From assembly GCA_012033335.1 (NCBI GenBank), contig JAAURB010000036.1:1-46203 (forward strand): a DNA stretch of 46,203 nucleotides, read 5' to 3'. The notes under the pieces are model-generated. The model was not told where the DNA came from and ran no database searches. It was given only the letters and a program-made list of their open reading frames with translations. A program made the translations under genes and the position numbers. Positions 16,822-26,489 of the stretch are shown here, one piece after another. Within the stretch, counting starts at the first letter, position 1, and each line of letters begins with the position of its first letter. This stretch comes from Oscillatoriales cyanobacterium RM2_1_1 (GTDB lineage Bacteria; Cyanobacteriota; Cyanobacteriia; Cyanobacteriales; Microcoleaceae).

Positions 16822-16965
16822 GTTACAAATTGTTCCAAAACATCAGGGTGCTAGGACGATGTATCCCCTAACAGATCTATGCTTAAAACTACAACGAATT
16901 GGATTCAGTCAGTCAATTTGATCAGGTTTTGCTGAGTTGTTGTGTTTTCAAGTGAGAAAAAGCCG

Positions 16966-17822
16966 ATGGATATTAACAATATTTTAGTCGCAGTCGCAGG
17001 TCGGGGATTATGCGAGGAAATGCTGAATATGCTGATGGATATTCCAACAATTCAGCGAGCAAACATTACCTTGCTTCATGTTGTTCCCTCTCAAGCATCA
17101 GCGGAAAAGATGGCGGCAATGTTAGAAACCGGGGGCAAAATTCTGGCCCAAGCCGTTCAATCCATCAAAGTTGATTCCAGTCACGTCAATCCCCGATTAA
17201 AGCAGGGGGATCCCAAGGACATCGTGAATGAGGTCGCCGAGGAGGAAAATTCTGATCTGATCATCATGGGTTCCCGAGGATTGCAAGGGTTGCGGGCTAT
17301 CTTAGAAAATTCCGTTAGCCAGTATGTTTTTCAACTCACCAGTCGTCCCATGTTACTGGTTAAGGACGACACCTACGTCAAAAAACTCAGGCAGATTATG
17401 GTTGCCCTCGATCCGTCTGAATCCGCTGCAGAATGTTTGCAAACCGGACTCAACTGGGCTCAGCAAATTCCAGGAGGAGAGTTGATTCTAGCCCATATCA
17501 ACAAAGACTTAAGTGGGAAATCTGCGGAGGACTTCTCTGCCAATGCCGCCCAAGATCCGATTCTGACCCCAGGGATTGAGGCCGCTAAGCGTCAAGGGGT
17601 CAAGTATCGCTGTGTCAGTGGAGTAGGCAAACCGGCCCGGAAATCTGCAAGATCGCTGAAGAGATGAATGTGGATCTGTTGATTCTGGGATCCCCTGATC
17701 GCCGCCCTACCATTGCCAAAACCTTAGTGGATATTGACCGGTTAACAGGGGGATCTCTGTCTGATTATGTCCGGGTTCACGCTAGTTGCCCCGTCCTGCT
17801 CGTGCGAACTCCAGAAATCTAG
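16966..17822 (+). CDS. Tandem universal stress protein (UspA), frameshifted in this sequence
   Basis: Two Usp domains. The first (1-140) runs from MDINNILVAVAGRGL to LTSRPMLLVKDD and holds the nucleotide-binding motif IIMGSRGLQGLRAI. The second starts RQIMVALDPSESAAE and in the first frame runs out at 17667 after SGVGKPARKS. Reading the next frame from about 17633 restores GPEICKIAEEMNVDLLILGS and the end SDYVRVHASCPVLLVRTP, stop at 17822. Inserting one base in ACCGGCCCGG (17631-17640) repairs the gene to about 285 codons. Function: cytoplasmic stress-response protein, often ATP-binding. ATG 16966 is preferred over the in-frame GTG at 16942. Confidence 0.8.
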
Positions 17823-18014
17823 AAACTATCAAATCAGATGAAAACCGTTCCTGATGGTTAAGCAAGATTGCTGCACCCATTCTCTGAGATCTATAGCCTA
17901 ATACCCGAAAACTTCAGCCAAGCTACCCTAACTAGAGTCTATCAGTCAAAATAAACGACTGTAACCCTTACATCGAAAAGTCAAGCCTGAAACCAACCTT
18001 CCATTTACAGGCCG

Positions 18015-18049
18015 TTTAAGGGCTGATGTGAAGTCTATCAGCCCTTAAA
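18015..18049. terminator. Bidirectional terminator between usp and psbM
   Basis: TTTAAGGGCTGAT (18015-18027) pairs perfectly with ATCAGCCCTTAAA (18037-18049), 13-bp stem, 9-base loop, with A/T-rich flanks on both sides. It lies between the 3' end of the stress-protein gene (+) and the 3' end of psbM (-), so it can stop transcripts from both. Confidence 0.75.
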
Positions 18050-18094
18050 ATTGGTTAGTTAAAACAGTTGACTCAACGTCAACTTAGACTTTAA

Positions 18095-18202
18095 TTACCC
18101 TTCAGTTTCTTTGCGGGTTTGTAGATAGAGAATAATTAGAAAAACCGCAGGAACAATCACGAACAAAAGACTTGCTACAAATCCCAGATTATTAACTTGC
18201 AT
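18095..18202 (-). CDS. psbM: Photosystem II reaction centre protein M
   Basis: 35 residues, starting MQVNNLGFVASLLFVIVPAV and ending LQTRKETEG. The opening MQVN.LGF.A, the single membrane helix with VP in its middle, and the ILY.QT exit are diagnostic of PsbM. This thylakoid subunit sits at the photosystem II dimer interface and helps stabilise it. The start has a good ribosome binding site (GAGGA, ~7 bases upstream). A bidirectional hairpin follows 45 bases after the stop. The gene is monocistronic by layout; its promoter must be in the 150 bases before the RimK-type gene end. It is easily missed because of its length. Confidence 0.95.
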   Translation of the reverse strand: MQVNNLGFVASLLFVIVPAVFLIILYLQTRKETEG

Positions 18203-18359
18203 AATTCCTCGTCTTTATTAAAAATCAAATTCTTTATGCCCTAGCATATCATCAATCAGGAACCCAGAACCACGATCAGAATCATAATCAATTGTTAATC
18301 TTGTAGCTTGAAGTTAACCAGATTGGATGAATTGAATTCAGGCTTAATCTTACTTGATC

Positions 18360-19264
18360 CTAGGCTTGAATGCGATCGCGATTGGTTCCCTTGGTAGAAT
18401 TTTTTTCCAGAAACTCAATAACTCGACTGGGGACATCAACCTCGGTTGCTTTTTCAATGCCTTCTAGCCCAGGAGACGAATTCACCTCCATCACCACGGG
18501 GCCATGATTAGACCGCAGCAAATCAACCCCAGCTACCTTCAACCCCATGATCTTGGCCGCCCGAATCGCCGTAAGCCGCTCCTCAGGAGTCAGTTTTACC
18601 TTTTCAGCCTTGCCCCCTCGATGCAGGTTAGAGCGAAATTCTCCCTCGACAGCCTGACGCTTCATCGCAGCCACCACGCGATCGCCGATCACAAAGCAAC
18701 GAATATCAGAACCTCCAGCTTCTTTGATATATTCCTGCACCAGAATATTCGCATTCAACCCTCGAAACGCCTCAATCACAGACTTGGCCGCCTGGTAGGT
18801 TTCCGCCAGCACCACCCCAATACCCTGGGTGCCTTCCAGGAGCTTAATTACCAAGGGCGCGCCCCGACAATATTAATCAACCCCTCAATATCTTTGGTGG
18901 AGTGGGCAAATCCAGTCACTGGTAAACCAATCCCTTCCCGCGCCAGCAATTGCAAACAACGCAGCTTGTCCCGGGAACGGGCAATGGCCTGGGAATCACT
19001 CGGCGTAAACACCCCCATCATCTCAAATTGCCGAACTACCGCAGTCCCGTAAAAGGTCTGCGAGGCCCCAATCCGAGGAATAATTGCATCAAACCCTTCA
19101 AGGGGTTGACCCCCATAGATCACCATGGGCTTATGGGATGTGATGTTCATGTAGCAGCGCACATAGTCAATCACGTGCATTTCATGGCCCCGTTGCTCTC
19201 CGGCTTCCTTGAGCCGTCGGGTTGAGTACAAATTGGCATCTTGAGAAAGGATCGCAATCTTCAT
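18360..19264 (-). CDS. rimK: RimK-type ATP-grasp ligase, frameshifted in this sequence
   Basis: Read as one gene of ~301 codons. The N-terminal part (19264 to ~18865) starts [18 protein letters not shown] and holds PRIGAS and [11 protein letters not shown]; the C-terminal part, in another frame, starts [18 protein letters not shown] and has the ATP-grasp metal/ATP residues in [20 protein letters not shown]. RimK adds glutamates to ribosomal protein S6; cyanobacterial members may use other acceptors. The break lies at GTCGGGGCGCGCCC (minus strand, near 18862-18865), where adding one G gives the family sequence VGGAPLVIK. The product would be complete if that base is a sequencing loss. Alternative family name: alpha-L-glutamate ligase. 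Confidence 0.82.
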
Positions 19265-19514
19265 AATCTGCGAGAGTGTTCATGATATTCTTCAGGCTAT
19301 CATCCTAAATACCGTGTTCATTGTATCTTGCAAGATTGCTCTGCAAATCCATTTTGAAAGATTGCTCCTGGATATCTTCGGGATTCGAAAGATTTAATTT
19401 TCTTATGGAAAATCAGGCTAATCATATTACGTGTCATCCCTCCCCCGAAAGTAGAAGGAACTTGTAATATATCTTAATATAGAAACAGTTGGGCAAAATT
19501 TTGAGGATAGGGTC

Positions 19515-20986
19515 ATGGATGAGACTCAACGGCAAAAGTGGGACATCGGCAGATTTATGGGAACCCTCAAGTATTTTGGGGTCGTGCCTTTTTTTGGCAG
19601 TATTAGCTGGTTGCAGCAACTCCTTGGGGACAAAAGTAAAAACTCTGCCACGGCTGAACCTGAGGTGATTCTGGTAGCCGGGGCAACGGGGGGAGTTGGC
19701 AAACGCGTAGTAAAACGGCTGCAACAACGGGGACAAAACGTTAGAGCCTTGGTCAGAGATGCCGGGCGAGCTCGAACCATCCTGGGCAATCAAGTTGAAT
19801 TGGTAGAAGGGGACATCACCATTGCCAAAACCCTGACCCCGCAAGTCATGCAAAATGTGGTAGCCATTATTTGCTGTACCGGAACAAAGGTGCAACCGGT
19901 AGAAGGAGATACCCCTAACCGGGAGAAATATTATCAAGGAATCAAATTCTACATGCCTGAGGTGGTGGATGTTCCTGAAATTGTCGAATATCAAGGGCTG
20001 CAAAATTTAGTCAATCTTGCTCCTGCCTCCCTAAAAAATAGCAATGTAAAAGTAATTTTTGACTTTACCAAACCTTCCCCGGACTTGAAAGAAATCTGGG
20101 GAGCATTGGATGATGTGGTAATGGGAGGCGTGAGTGAAAGCTCCCTGCAATTGATTGGAAATTCTGCATTTTTTATGGGAAATGTTTCCACGGCAAATTC
20201 TGGGGGATTTGCTCGGTTCGGACTAAGAGCTTTGATCCGCCGTTGGATTTATCCGATTATCAAGGTATTGATCTGCGGGTTAAGGGAGATGGTAAACGCT
20301 ATAAGTTTATTATTCGTAGCGATGAAAAGTGGGATAGTATTGCCTATTGCTATTCTTTTGACACGATTTATAATATTCCCATTACTATTCGAATTCCCTT
20401 TGATCAGTTAATTCCCGTCTTCCGGGCTAAAACTGTTCCTGATGCTCAACCCTTCAATCCCGCTCAGGTATACGCGATTCAATTGATGTTGAGCAAATTT
20501 GAGTATGACAAAGCCCTCAATCCCAAGTTCTCTCCCGGGGATTTCCGACTCGAACTTGAGTCTATTAAAGCTTATGGCGGTGAGCGATTGCCGAAATTTG
20601 TAATGGTGAGTTCAGCGGGGGTAACTCGACCGGGAAAGCCGGGATTAAATCTGGATGAAGAACCTCCAGCAGTTCGATTGAATGATCAACTGGGCGGCAT
20701 TCTCACCTGGAAATTGCGGGGAGAAGAGGCGGTACGTTTTAGCGGCATTCCCTATACTATTGTTCGACCCTGTGCCTTAACGGAAGAACCGGGAGGAGAG
20801 GAATTAATCTTTGCCCAGGGAGACATAATCAAGGGAAAAGTTAGCCGGGAAGATATTGCTGAGCTCTGTATCCAAGCCCTGAATCAGCCCCAGGCTTGCA
20901 ATGTGACAATTGAAGTGAAATCTGGTCAGAATGGTCATGGTGTGGGGGATTGGAGGGGTCTGTTTTCTGAAGTAAAACCCGATTGA
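19515..20986 (+). CDS. HCF173-like SDR protein with inserted CIA30 domain, frameshifted in this sequence
   Basis: Read as one gene of ~491 codons. Residues ~50-150 are the first half of an atypical SDR/NmrA fold with the dinucleotide loop VAGATGGVGKRVV; residues ~170-340 are a CIA30 domain (VIFDFTKPSPDLKEIWGALD, VVMGGVSES, DLSDYQGIDLRVKGDGKRYK); then the SDR fold resumes (FVMVSSAGVTRPG, GIPYTIVRPCALTEEPGG). A CIA30 domain inside an SDR is the layout of plant HCF173, a factor for psbA mRNA translation, so a role in photosystem II biogenesis is plausible but inferred. The frame breaks at GGATTTGCTCGG (20205-20216); one extra T (GCT TCG GTT) restores it. The 3' end converges on ubiD, 50 bases apart. 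Confidence 0.8.
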
Positions 20987-21036
20987 GGGAAAGGTAAAGT
21001 CTTTGAGTGGGACGATAACAGCAAACCGCACAATGA

Positions 21037-22542
21037 CTAAGCCTCATAGCCAAACTTATTCGGATCAACCTCCGTCAAATCCAGATCCGCCAGTCCATAC
21101 TCTGCCCAACGCCGGGACACCATTCCCGCAACATCCGGATCAGACTCTAGGGCTTCACCCCATTCATGATCCGTCTCGGGGGGAATTTTCGTCGTGGCAT
21201 CAATCCCCATTCGTCCCCCTAAACCAATCTTTTCACTGGCAAAATCCAGGCTATCAAAGGGAGTATTGGGCAAGATAAACACATCCCTAGAGGGATCAAC
21301 CTTAGAACTAATCGCCCACACCACCTGACGGGGGTCGCGAATGTTAATGCTCTGATCAACCACGATCACAAACTTGGTATAGGTAAACTGAGGTAAAGCA
21401 CTCCAGAATGCCAGGGCGGCTCGACGGGCCTGACCGGGATAGGCTTTCTTGATAGAAATAATCGCTGCCTTATAGCTCAACGCCTCCATCGGCAAGAAAA
21501 AGTCAACAATCTCTGAGACCTGCTGACGTAGAATGGGGGTGTAGATCCGATTGAGGGCGATCGCCATCATCGCTTCTTCCTTGGGGGGGCGACCGCTAAA
21601 GGTCGTCAGGTAAATTGGATCTTTGCGGTGGGTGACGCAGTGGAACCGCACCAGGGGTGAATCTTCAACGCCGCCATAATACCCCATGTGATCCCCAAAG
21701 GGGCCATCTGGCAGAACTTCCCCCGGAGTAATGGTTCCCTCCAAGACAAATTCTGAATCTGCCGGAACCTCTAAATCTACAGTTTTACACCGGGCCAACT
21801 GCACCCCCGAGCCGCCATAGAGCCCGGCAAATAACCATTCCGACAGGTCAACTGGGATTGGAGTAGCCGCCGCCATAATGATCAAGGGATCAACTCCCAG
21901 GGCGATCGCAACTTCCAGTTTCTTGCCCTGTTCTGCAGCTTTTCGCAGGTGTCTGGCTCCTCCCCGCACCGACAGCCAATGGACGGTCATTGTGTTAGGG
22001 GACTGCAATTGCAGACGATACACTCCGACATTAGGGGTTCCGGTTTCACAATCTTTGGTAATCACCAACCCCAGGGTGACAATTCTCCCGGCATCCTTGG
22101 GGTAAGGGCGAATCATCGGGATTTTGCTCAAATCTAGGGTATCACCCTCCAGAATAACCTGCTGGCAGGGGGGAAAAAAGTTGCGTCCCGGTTTTGCCTT
22201 GACCACATCAAATAAAACCTTGCCAAACTCAACTGCCTGGGAGATTTTCTTCGGGGGTTTAGGTTGTTGCAACATCCCTAACTTTTTTCCCAGGTCTTCT
22301 AACTCCTGAGGTTTTTCCAGGTTCATGGCCCAGCACACCCGCTCCTCTGTGCCCAACAGGTTGATGGCTACGGGATAGGCGGCCCCCTTGACATTCTCAA
22401 ACAGCAAGGCAGGCCCACCCCCCTGCAACATCCGATTGGAAATTTCGGCAATTTCCAGATCTGGGTCAACTAACGTATTGATGCGTCGAAGCTGTCCCCG
22501 CTCTTCTAGAATGTTCAGAAATCCCCGTAAGTCCCTTGCCAT
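21037..22542 (-). CDS. ubiD: UbiD-family prenylated-FMN decarboxylase
   Basis: 501 residues, the normal length. UbiD hallmarks: MARDLRGFLNILEERGQL start, NLLGTEERVCWAM, KDAGRIVTLGLVITKD (prFMN-contact Arg), GVDPLIIMAAATPIP, GEVLPDGPFGDHMGYYGG (metal/cofactor Glu-rich segment), and DFFLPMEALSYKAAIISIKK. UbiD enzymes use prenylated FMN, made by UbiX, for reversible non-oxidative decarboxylation. In cyanobacteria this member is generally assigned to 4-hydroxy-3-prenylbenzoate decarboxylation in plastoquinone synthesis. UbiX is not in the window. Its upstream side shows direct AT-rich 9-mers and no Shine-Dalgarno. Confidence 0.93.
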   Translation of the reverse strand: MARDLRGFLNILEERGQLRRINTLVDPDLEIAEISNRMLQGGGPALLFENVKGAAYPVAINLLGTEERVCWAMNLEKPQELEDLGKKLGMLQQPKPPKKISQAVEFGKVLFDVVKAKPGRNFFPPCQQVILEGDTLDLSKIPMIRPYPKDAGRIVTLGLVITKDCETGTPNVGVYRLQLQSPNTMTVHWLSVRGGARHLRKAAEQGKKLEVAIALGVDPLIIMAAATPIPVDLSEWLFAGLYGGSGVQLARCKTVDLEVPADSEFVLEGTITPGEVLPDGPFGDHMGYYGGVEDSPLVRFHCVTHRKDPIYLTTFSGRPPKEEAMMAIALNRIYTPILRQQVSEIVDFFLPMEALSYKAAIISIKKAYPGQARRAALAFWSALPQFTYTKFVIVVDQSINIRDPRQVVWAISSKVDPSRDVFILPNTPFDSLDFASEKIGLGGRMGIDATTKIPPETDHEWGEALESDPDVAGMVSRRWAEYGLADLDLTEVDPNKFGYEA

Positions 22543-22891
22543 AGTTGAAATTTAAAGAATTTAAAGAATCTAAAAAAACCTAAAGAATTGTTAAGCCTTT
22601 CCCTTATATTACAGGGTTTCTGAAGCTGCTGGAGTGGGGCGCGGGTGATACACCGCGCCAACAACTCCCCAATCTGTACCTTACGGGATTAAAAATCGCT
22701 GTATCAGAGGTTTGCCACAAACAAGAACTGACTTTATCCATCAGATCATTTTTTCTGGTTTTTCTTGATCAACCCTATCCCGTTCATATCCCCGTAGGGG
22801 ATGGGTTTCCTGGCCTTGAACCAGTCCCAAACCAGCCCTCGGCAGAGCCTCACCCCCGGAACCGGCCAGATACCGACTTCACAAGAATAGG
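22543..22891. other. Intergenic region with repeats and small hairpin
   Basis: About 350 bases between the ubiD start and the end of the P-loop ATPase gene. It holds 9-mers AATTTAAAG at 22549-22557 and 22558-22566 with decayed neighbours, the dispersed repeat copy B (22606-22704), and a small hairpin ATCCCC-GTA-GGGGAT at 22788-22802 that may end the ATPase transcript. No open frame of interest. Confidence 0.5.
22606..22704 (+). repeat. Dispersed intergenic repeat, copy B
   Basis: Aligns along its length with 261-360: TTACAGG, TTTCTGA, GCTGCT, GAGT, ATACACCGC and AAAATCGCTGTAT are shared, with the middle less conserved. Same orientation in the window. Non-coding, unlike any IS end I know. Confidence 0.6.
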
Positions 22892-24391
22892 TCAAAAATT
22901 CTCAAACCCCCCCGCCAGCAGCTCTGGAAATAGTTCCAGCAAGTATTTGGGCTGCATCCAGGATTCTAGAGCAACAGGTTGCTTCGTCGGCTCTCCCCGC
23001 TCGTCAATATCCAGACCTGTGATTACGCCTCTAAGGGCAGGGCGCAAATTTCCCAGGCGATCGCGCTTTGCCCGCAGGTTCACCTCTACTAAACCTCGGG
23101 ACTGCATTTTTTTGATGCCACCTTTACCGCCCCCCAGGGTTGAGAGGGTATTACCATGGGACAGCAAAATCGGGAATTCTGGAGGTTTGCGGACATCAGA
23201 TAGAATTGACTTGAGAAATCGTCCAGCCAGGTCGCGATCGCAGCTTTCCTGGTATTGGGTGACTTCATCCCAGATTGACGTATGGGCTAGATTTGAATCT
23301 TTAAGTCGCTGATAGTAGGCCACCAGGCGAGAGTTGATGGCGTTGTAGTTGTACTCTGCCCCATAGATTTCAAAGAGATCAGGCCAGCTATTCTGATGGG
23401 CATGGGGATCGGACACGGAGACAGTGTGCCCAAAGAAAATCGCCCGCAGCAACCCCAAAAATGAGGCAAATGAGGTTTTCCCGGAGCACTGCTCTCCCCA
23501 GATCAATAGGGGTTTTGACAGTAACAATTGCATCAACCATTCACAGCCAGGGGCATTTAAGCGTTCCCAGAGTTCCTTCACTCGAAAATCGCTCTCATCA
23601 GGCATGGTTGGAGGTTGAGGGGGAGGCGGATCAGGAAGTCGCATTCCTAAGGGCACCGATCCAAAATTGATCACCGGATCGGCAATGATTTCAGGTTCAG
23701 GGGGAGGAGACGAAGAAACGATGGGCTCCGGAGAAATATCAACAAAGGGCTCCGGATTTAGTGGATGCTTATGAACTTTGGGAATTGGGCGCTTTCGTTC
23801 CTGGGTTTCAAGAGGAACGGCGGCAGTTTCGCTGGGTTCCTTGGTTTTCTTAGATTTTGCCTTTGATTTTGACCTAGACTTAGACTTAGAATCCTGAATA
23901 GATTCCGTTTCAGCTTGGGCATTGCGGAGCCACTCTACCATTGGAGTCTGGCCTGCCCCCAATGACTCCTGGGCCGTTGTATCGATCACTTTACCGGCAG
24001 GAGTTTTAGACAAGATTTGAGGGATTCCAGTTTTCTCAGAAAGGGCTGCCTCTACTGCCGCTTCCCGCATGGACTCTGAATAATAACGACTCGCCGCTAA
24101 CCAATGGAGGAAATCTTCTTCCTCCTGCTGCCGCTCAGCCTGAAGAATTGGCTCAATCCGGCGCAATCGATAACCAATCGCTAAAACTGTGACACTACCC
24201 GCCATCGCTCCAAACAAACTCAATCCCTGCACCCAGCGATGAACTGTGTTCTGCCGGGACAAGAAGAACGGCGGCACCGACCACAACAGAAAACTCCCTC
24301 CAATCAGACCCGCAGCAATCACATTCAACCAGGTGACAAATTGGTCAGCAACTTTATCCTTAGTCTGGAATTCCTTTAGCTCAACAGCCAT
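22892..24391 (-). CDS. Membrane-anchored P-loop ATPase, family not recognised
   Basis: 499 residues from the ATG at 24391. Two membrane segments lie near the N-terminus (around WLNVIAAGLIGGSFLLWSV and WVQGLSLFGAMAGSVTVLAI), then a charged linker (~75-190) with a low-complexity block SKSKSRSKSKAKSKKTK and Pro-rich stretches. The C-terminal ATPase has Walker A GEQCSGKTS (near residue 297), SDPHAHQNSWPDL, and a Walker-B-like TSIWDEVTQ (near 370), followed by ILLSHGNTL, a possible sensor segment. The pattern resembles HerA/FtsK/TraG-like or plasmid-type ATPases of cyanobacteria, but I cannot name the family. It overlaps the end of the upstream 88-residue membrane-protein gene, so the two are coupled. 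An earlier in-frame ATG at 24445 would overlap that gene by 70 bases. Confidence 0.72.
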   Translation of the reverse strand: MAVELKEFQTKDKVADQFVTWLNVIAAGLIGGSFLLWSVPPFFLSRQNTVHRWVQGLSLFGAMAGSVTVLAIGYRLRRIEPILQAERQQEEEDFLHWLAASRYYSESMREAAVEAALSEKTGIPQILSKTPAGKVIDTTAQESLGAGQTPMVEWLRNAQAETESIQDSKSKSRSKSKAKSKKTKEPSETAAVPLETQERKRPIPKVHKHPLNPEPFVDISPEPIVSSSPPPEPEIIADPVINFGSVPLGMRLPDPPPPQPPTMPDESDFRVKELWERLNAPGCEWLMQLLLSKPLLIWGEQCSGKTSFASFLGLLRAIFFGHTVSVSDPHAHQNSWPDLFEIYGAEYNYNAINSRLVAYYQRLKDSNLAHTSIWDEVTQYQESCDRDLAGRFLKSILSDVRKPPEFPILLSHGNTLSTLGGGKGGIKKMQSRGLVEVNLRAKRDRLGNLRPALRGVITGLDIDERGEPTKQPVALESWMQPKYLLELFPELLAGGFENF

Positions 24392-24642
24392 AGGCTCAAC
24401 CCTAGAAATGCACATAGCAAACTTAGCACAAGCACTCCCCACCACTGGCGGACATCCATCCGAAAAAACTTGGCAAAGGCATCATCTCCCAACCAGCCAA
24501 TTAATTGAAATAGGAGGAACATCGCCCACAGAAGCATGGCCCACATTCGCAGCCCAGAATGGAGGGAGGCCAAAAAAGCAATCAAGGTTGAGAGTGCACC
24601 CCCCAGAATCAGCCAGGCCAACAAAATCCAAATTTTACTCAT
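24376..24642 (-). CDS. Small integral membrane protein, partner of the P-loop ATPase
   Basis: 88 residues with three hydrophobic spans (about 4-26, 32-50, 66-86) and a short loop GDDAFAKFFRMDVRQ between the second and third. No recognisable family. Its stop overlaps the start of the ATPase gene by 16 bases, so both are expected to be made together. I infer it helps anchor or regulate the ATPase at a membrane; there is no direct evidence of function. Confidence 0.7.
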   Translation of the reverse strand: MSKIWILLAWLILGGALSTLIAFLASLHSGLRMWAMLLWAMFLLFQLIGWLGDDAFAKFFRMDVRQWWGVLVLSLLCAFLGLSLWLLS

Positions 24643-25368
24643 GATGCCATCCTCCCTAACGCTGCTCCAAATTACCCTGGATTCTTGAGCTGATCCTTTA
24701 AGTCCTTATCTCCTGGGCCCGACTTGAGGATCTAGGCTTTGCTCCTGTAACAGATCCTTTTAACTAATTACTCCGAGCCATTTATCGACTATCCACTTAT
24801 CTAATAGTTTAATAAAGTCAGGGATTTCAGCGGGGATCAATCCAACTTAAATTAGCTGATATTGATCCTTTAGTCAATTGTAGCAATTTCTATCAGAGGA
24901 ATTCAGGAGCTGGGTCAATTGGAGCTTGAACGACAACCCTGGAAAGAGTTTACTGAAATCTTTCCATCTTGACATTCAGATAGCTAACCAGATCAAAGGC
25001 CAATAGCTTGAAATTCTTCTCAGTTCAAGTGTAGCACATTATGCTAATTTTTGCCGGGTGGGGCGATCACTGACATAGCCTGAAACTCCATATCCTGTGG
25101 GTTTATACTTGTTAGCACTTGTAATACACATAAGTTACACATTTACTTAAAATGCCATCCGTAGCAGTCCTGAATCAATCATCTGGGATTGCTATCCAAC
25201 TGGAGTCAACGCAGCCAGGACAGAATTGCCGTTGGCCAAAGCAAGGCATCAGCTCTTCTGTCTGAATGTCAGAGCGACAAAATACCTAAACCACAAGATA
25301 ACCTAAACCCAAAGGCTGGTTAAGTCACTTCAACAATCGAAACAGATAGTTAAAAACTTGGCCCAAAG
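24643..25368. other. 726-base gap, no supported gene
   Basis: Region between the small membrane protein gene and tRNA-His. It has no long open frame. A 37-codon frame at 25152-25265 (MPSVAVLNQSSG...) is the only short candidate, has no ribosome binding site, and I give it little weight. The promoter of the membrane-protein/ATPase pair must lie at its left end. I see no IS ends, no second tRNA and no recognisable riboswitch. Confidence 0.4.
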
Positions 25369-25442
25369 GGCGAACGATGGGACTCGAACCCACGAGTGGT
25401 GGAACCACAATCCACTGCCTTAACCACTTGGCTACGCTCGCC
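25369..25442 (-). tRNA. tRNA-His (anticodon GTG)
   Basis: Cloverleaf on the minus strand: extra G(-1) opposite discriminator C73, acceptor GCGAGCG/CGTTCGC, T8-A9, D arm with GCC/GGC, anticodon stem GTGGA/TCCAC around loop TTGTGGT (anticodon GTG), T arm GTGGG-TTCGAGT-CCCAT. The G(-1)-C73 pair is the identity element of tRNA-His. The 3' CCA is not encoded. Confidence 0.96.
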
Positions 25443-25534
25443 ATACAATCTCAGATTATAGCATGTTTTTAAATGAGTAGTATTAATTTTGCCAGAAGAT
25501 TATGAAGATTATCCCGATCTGAAATAACCCGAAT

Positions 25535-26488
25535 CTATCTGGACTGGGCCAGAATTGTCCGATGTCGCGGGCTATTTGCCGTAATCCCCATCAGCTCAAA
25601 CCCTGCCTCAGCTAAAGCTTGCTCGAAGTTCAAAGTCAAATATTGATCCAGGTAGGGTTCTGTACTTTTCAGTAAAGTCAGGATGTAAGGGGGCATTCGC
25701 GTCAATACCCCTGACTCCGGGTTCATATCCATGATCGCCAAGTAACCGCCAGAACGCAATAACCGCTTGGCTTCTTGAAAAATACCCTGGGTAGCCGTTT
25801 GGGGAAGTTCATGACACACCAAGCAGAGGGAAACCAGATCAAAGGTTTGGTCTGGTAATCCAGTGGATTCTGCTGGGGCATGGAGCCAGGTTGGGGCCGG
25901 TAGATCTCGATTCTGGCTTCTGTAGAGGGCGATCGCCAGAAAATAGGGAGACAGATCTACGCCGGTAATTCTGGCCTGAGGGCAGAGCTTCTGCAGGGTA
26001 AAAGTACTCAATCCTATCCCACAACCCAGATCTAGAACATTGACGAACTGATCGAGTTCGCCAGCCAGCTTTGCCTGGAGAGCTTCATGGTAGCTCTGCC
26101 TGAGCCTGGCATCTCCGGCAATTCCTGCCTCTGGCCAGATTTTGGCATGGACAGCCTGGGCCGCCACTTCTACTTCTGCGGCAGCCTGCCAGGTTAGATT
26201 GCCGGCACCATAGGCATGGAATGGTTGCAGATAGTACTGAGGGTAAATCAGATCGGGACGGGTAACCTGGGTAAACTCCAAATCCCAGTTGCGGCCTAGA
26301 AGGGTTTCAACCTGCTGTTGCCAGGGAATTCCTAGTTTTTCTGCCCGTTTGACCATCATCTGACGGGCTTGATGTTTTATCCAGTTTGCCAGAGGATCAA
26401 CCGCGAGAATGCCGTTGATCAGGCGAGTGATCAGGCGAGAGGTGAATCCAGTTTCAGAAGCAGGTAATTGCGAGAGGTTGACTGACAT
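25535..26488 (-). CDS. Class I SAM-dependent methyltransferase
   Basis: 317 residues. SAM motif I is VLDLGCGIGLSTFTL (near residue 150), motif II has GVDLSPYFLAIA, then FDLVSLCLVCHELP and LLRSGGYLAIMDMNPES, a type-11-like Rossmann methyltransferase. The N-terminal ~120 residues (LANWIKHQARQMMVKRAEKLG) form a helical cap probably for substrate binding. Substrate unknown; the arrangement recalls cyanobacterial lipid or quinone methyltransferases but is not diagnostic. Its ATG lies only one base from three direct 11-base repeats and has no Shine-Dalgarno, so expression may be unusual. tRNA-His lies 92 bases downstream. Confidence 0.82.
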   Translation of the reverse strand: MSVNLSQLPASETGFTSRLITRLINGILAVDPLANWIKHQARQMMVKRAEKLGIPWQQQVETLLGRNWDLEFTQVTRPDLIYPQYYLQPFHAYGAGNLTWQAAAEVEVAAQAVHAKIWPEAGIAGDARLRQSYHEALQAKLAGELDQFVNVLDLGCGIGLSTFTLQKLCPQARITGVDLSPYFLAIALYRSQNRDLPAPTWLHAPAESTGLPDQTFDLVSLCLVCHELPQTATQGIFQEAKRLLRSGGYLAIMDMNPESGVLTRMPPYILTLLKSTEPYLDQYLTLNFEQALAEAGFELMGITANSPRHRTILAQSR

Positions 26489-26489
26489 T

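Noticed and set aside
25152-25265. 37-codon plus-strand frame MPSVAVLNQSSG...
   Set aside because: No ribosome binding site, no hydrophobic or structural pattern, no known relative.
25369-25442. tRNA-His as an integration site
   Set aside because: No integrase, and I see no duplicated tRNA 3' end within the window.
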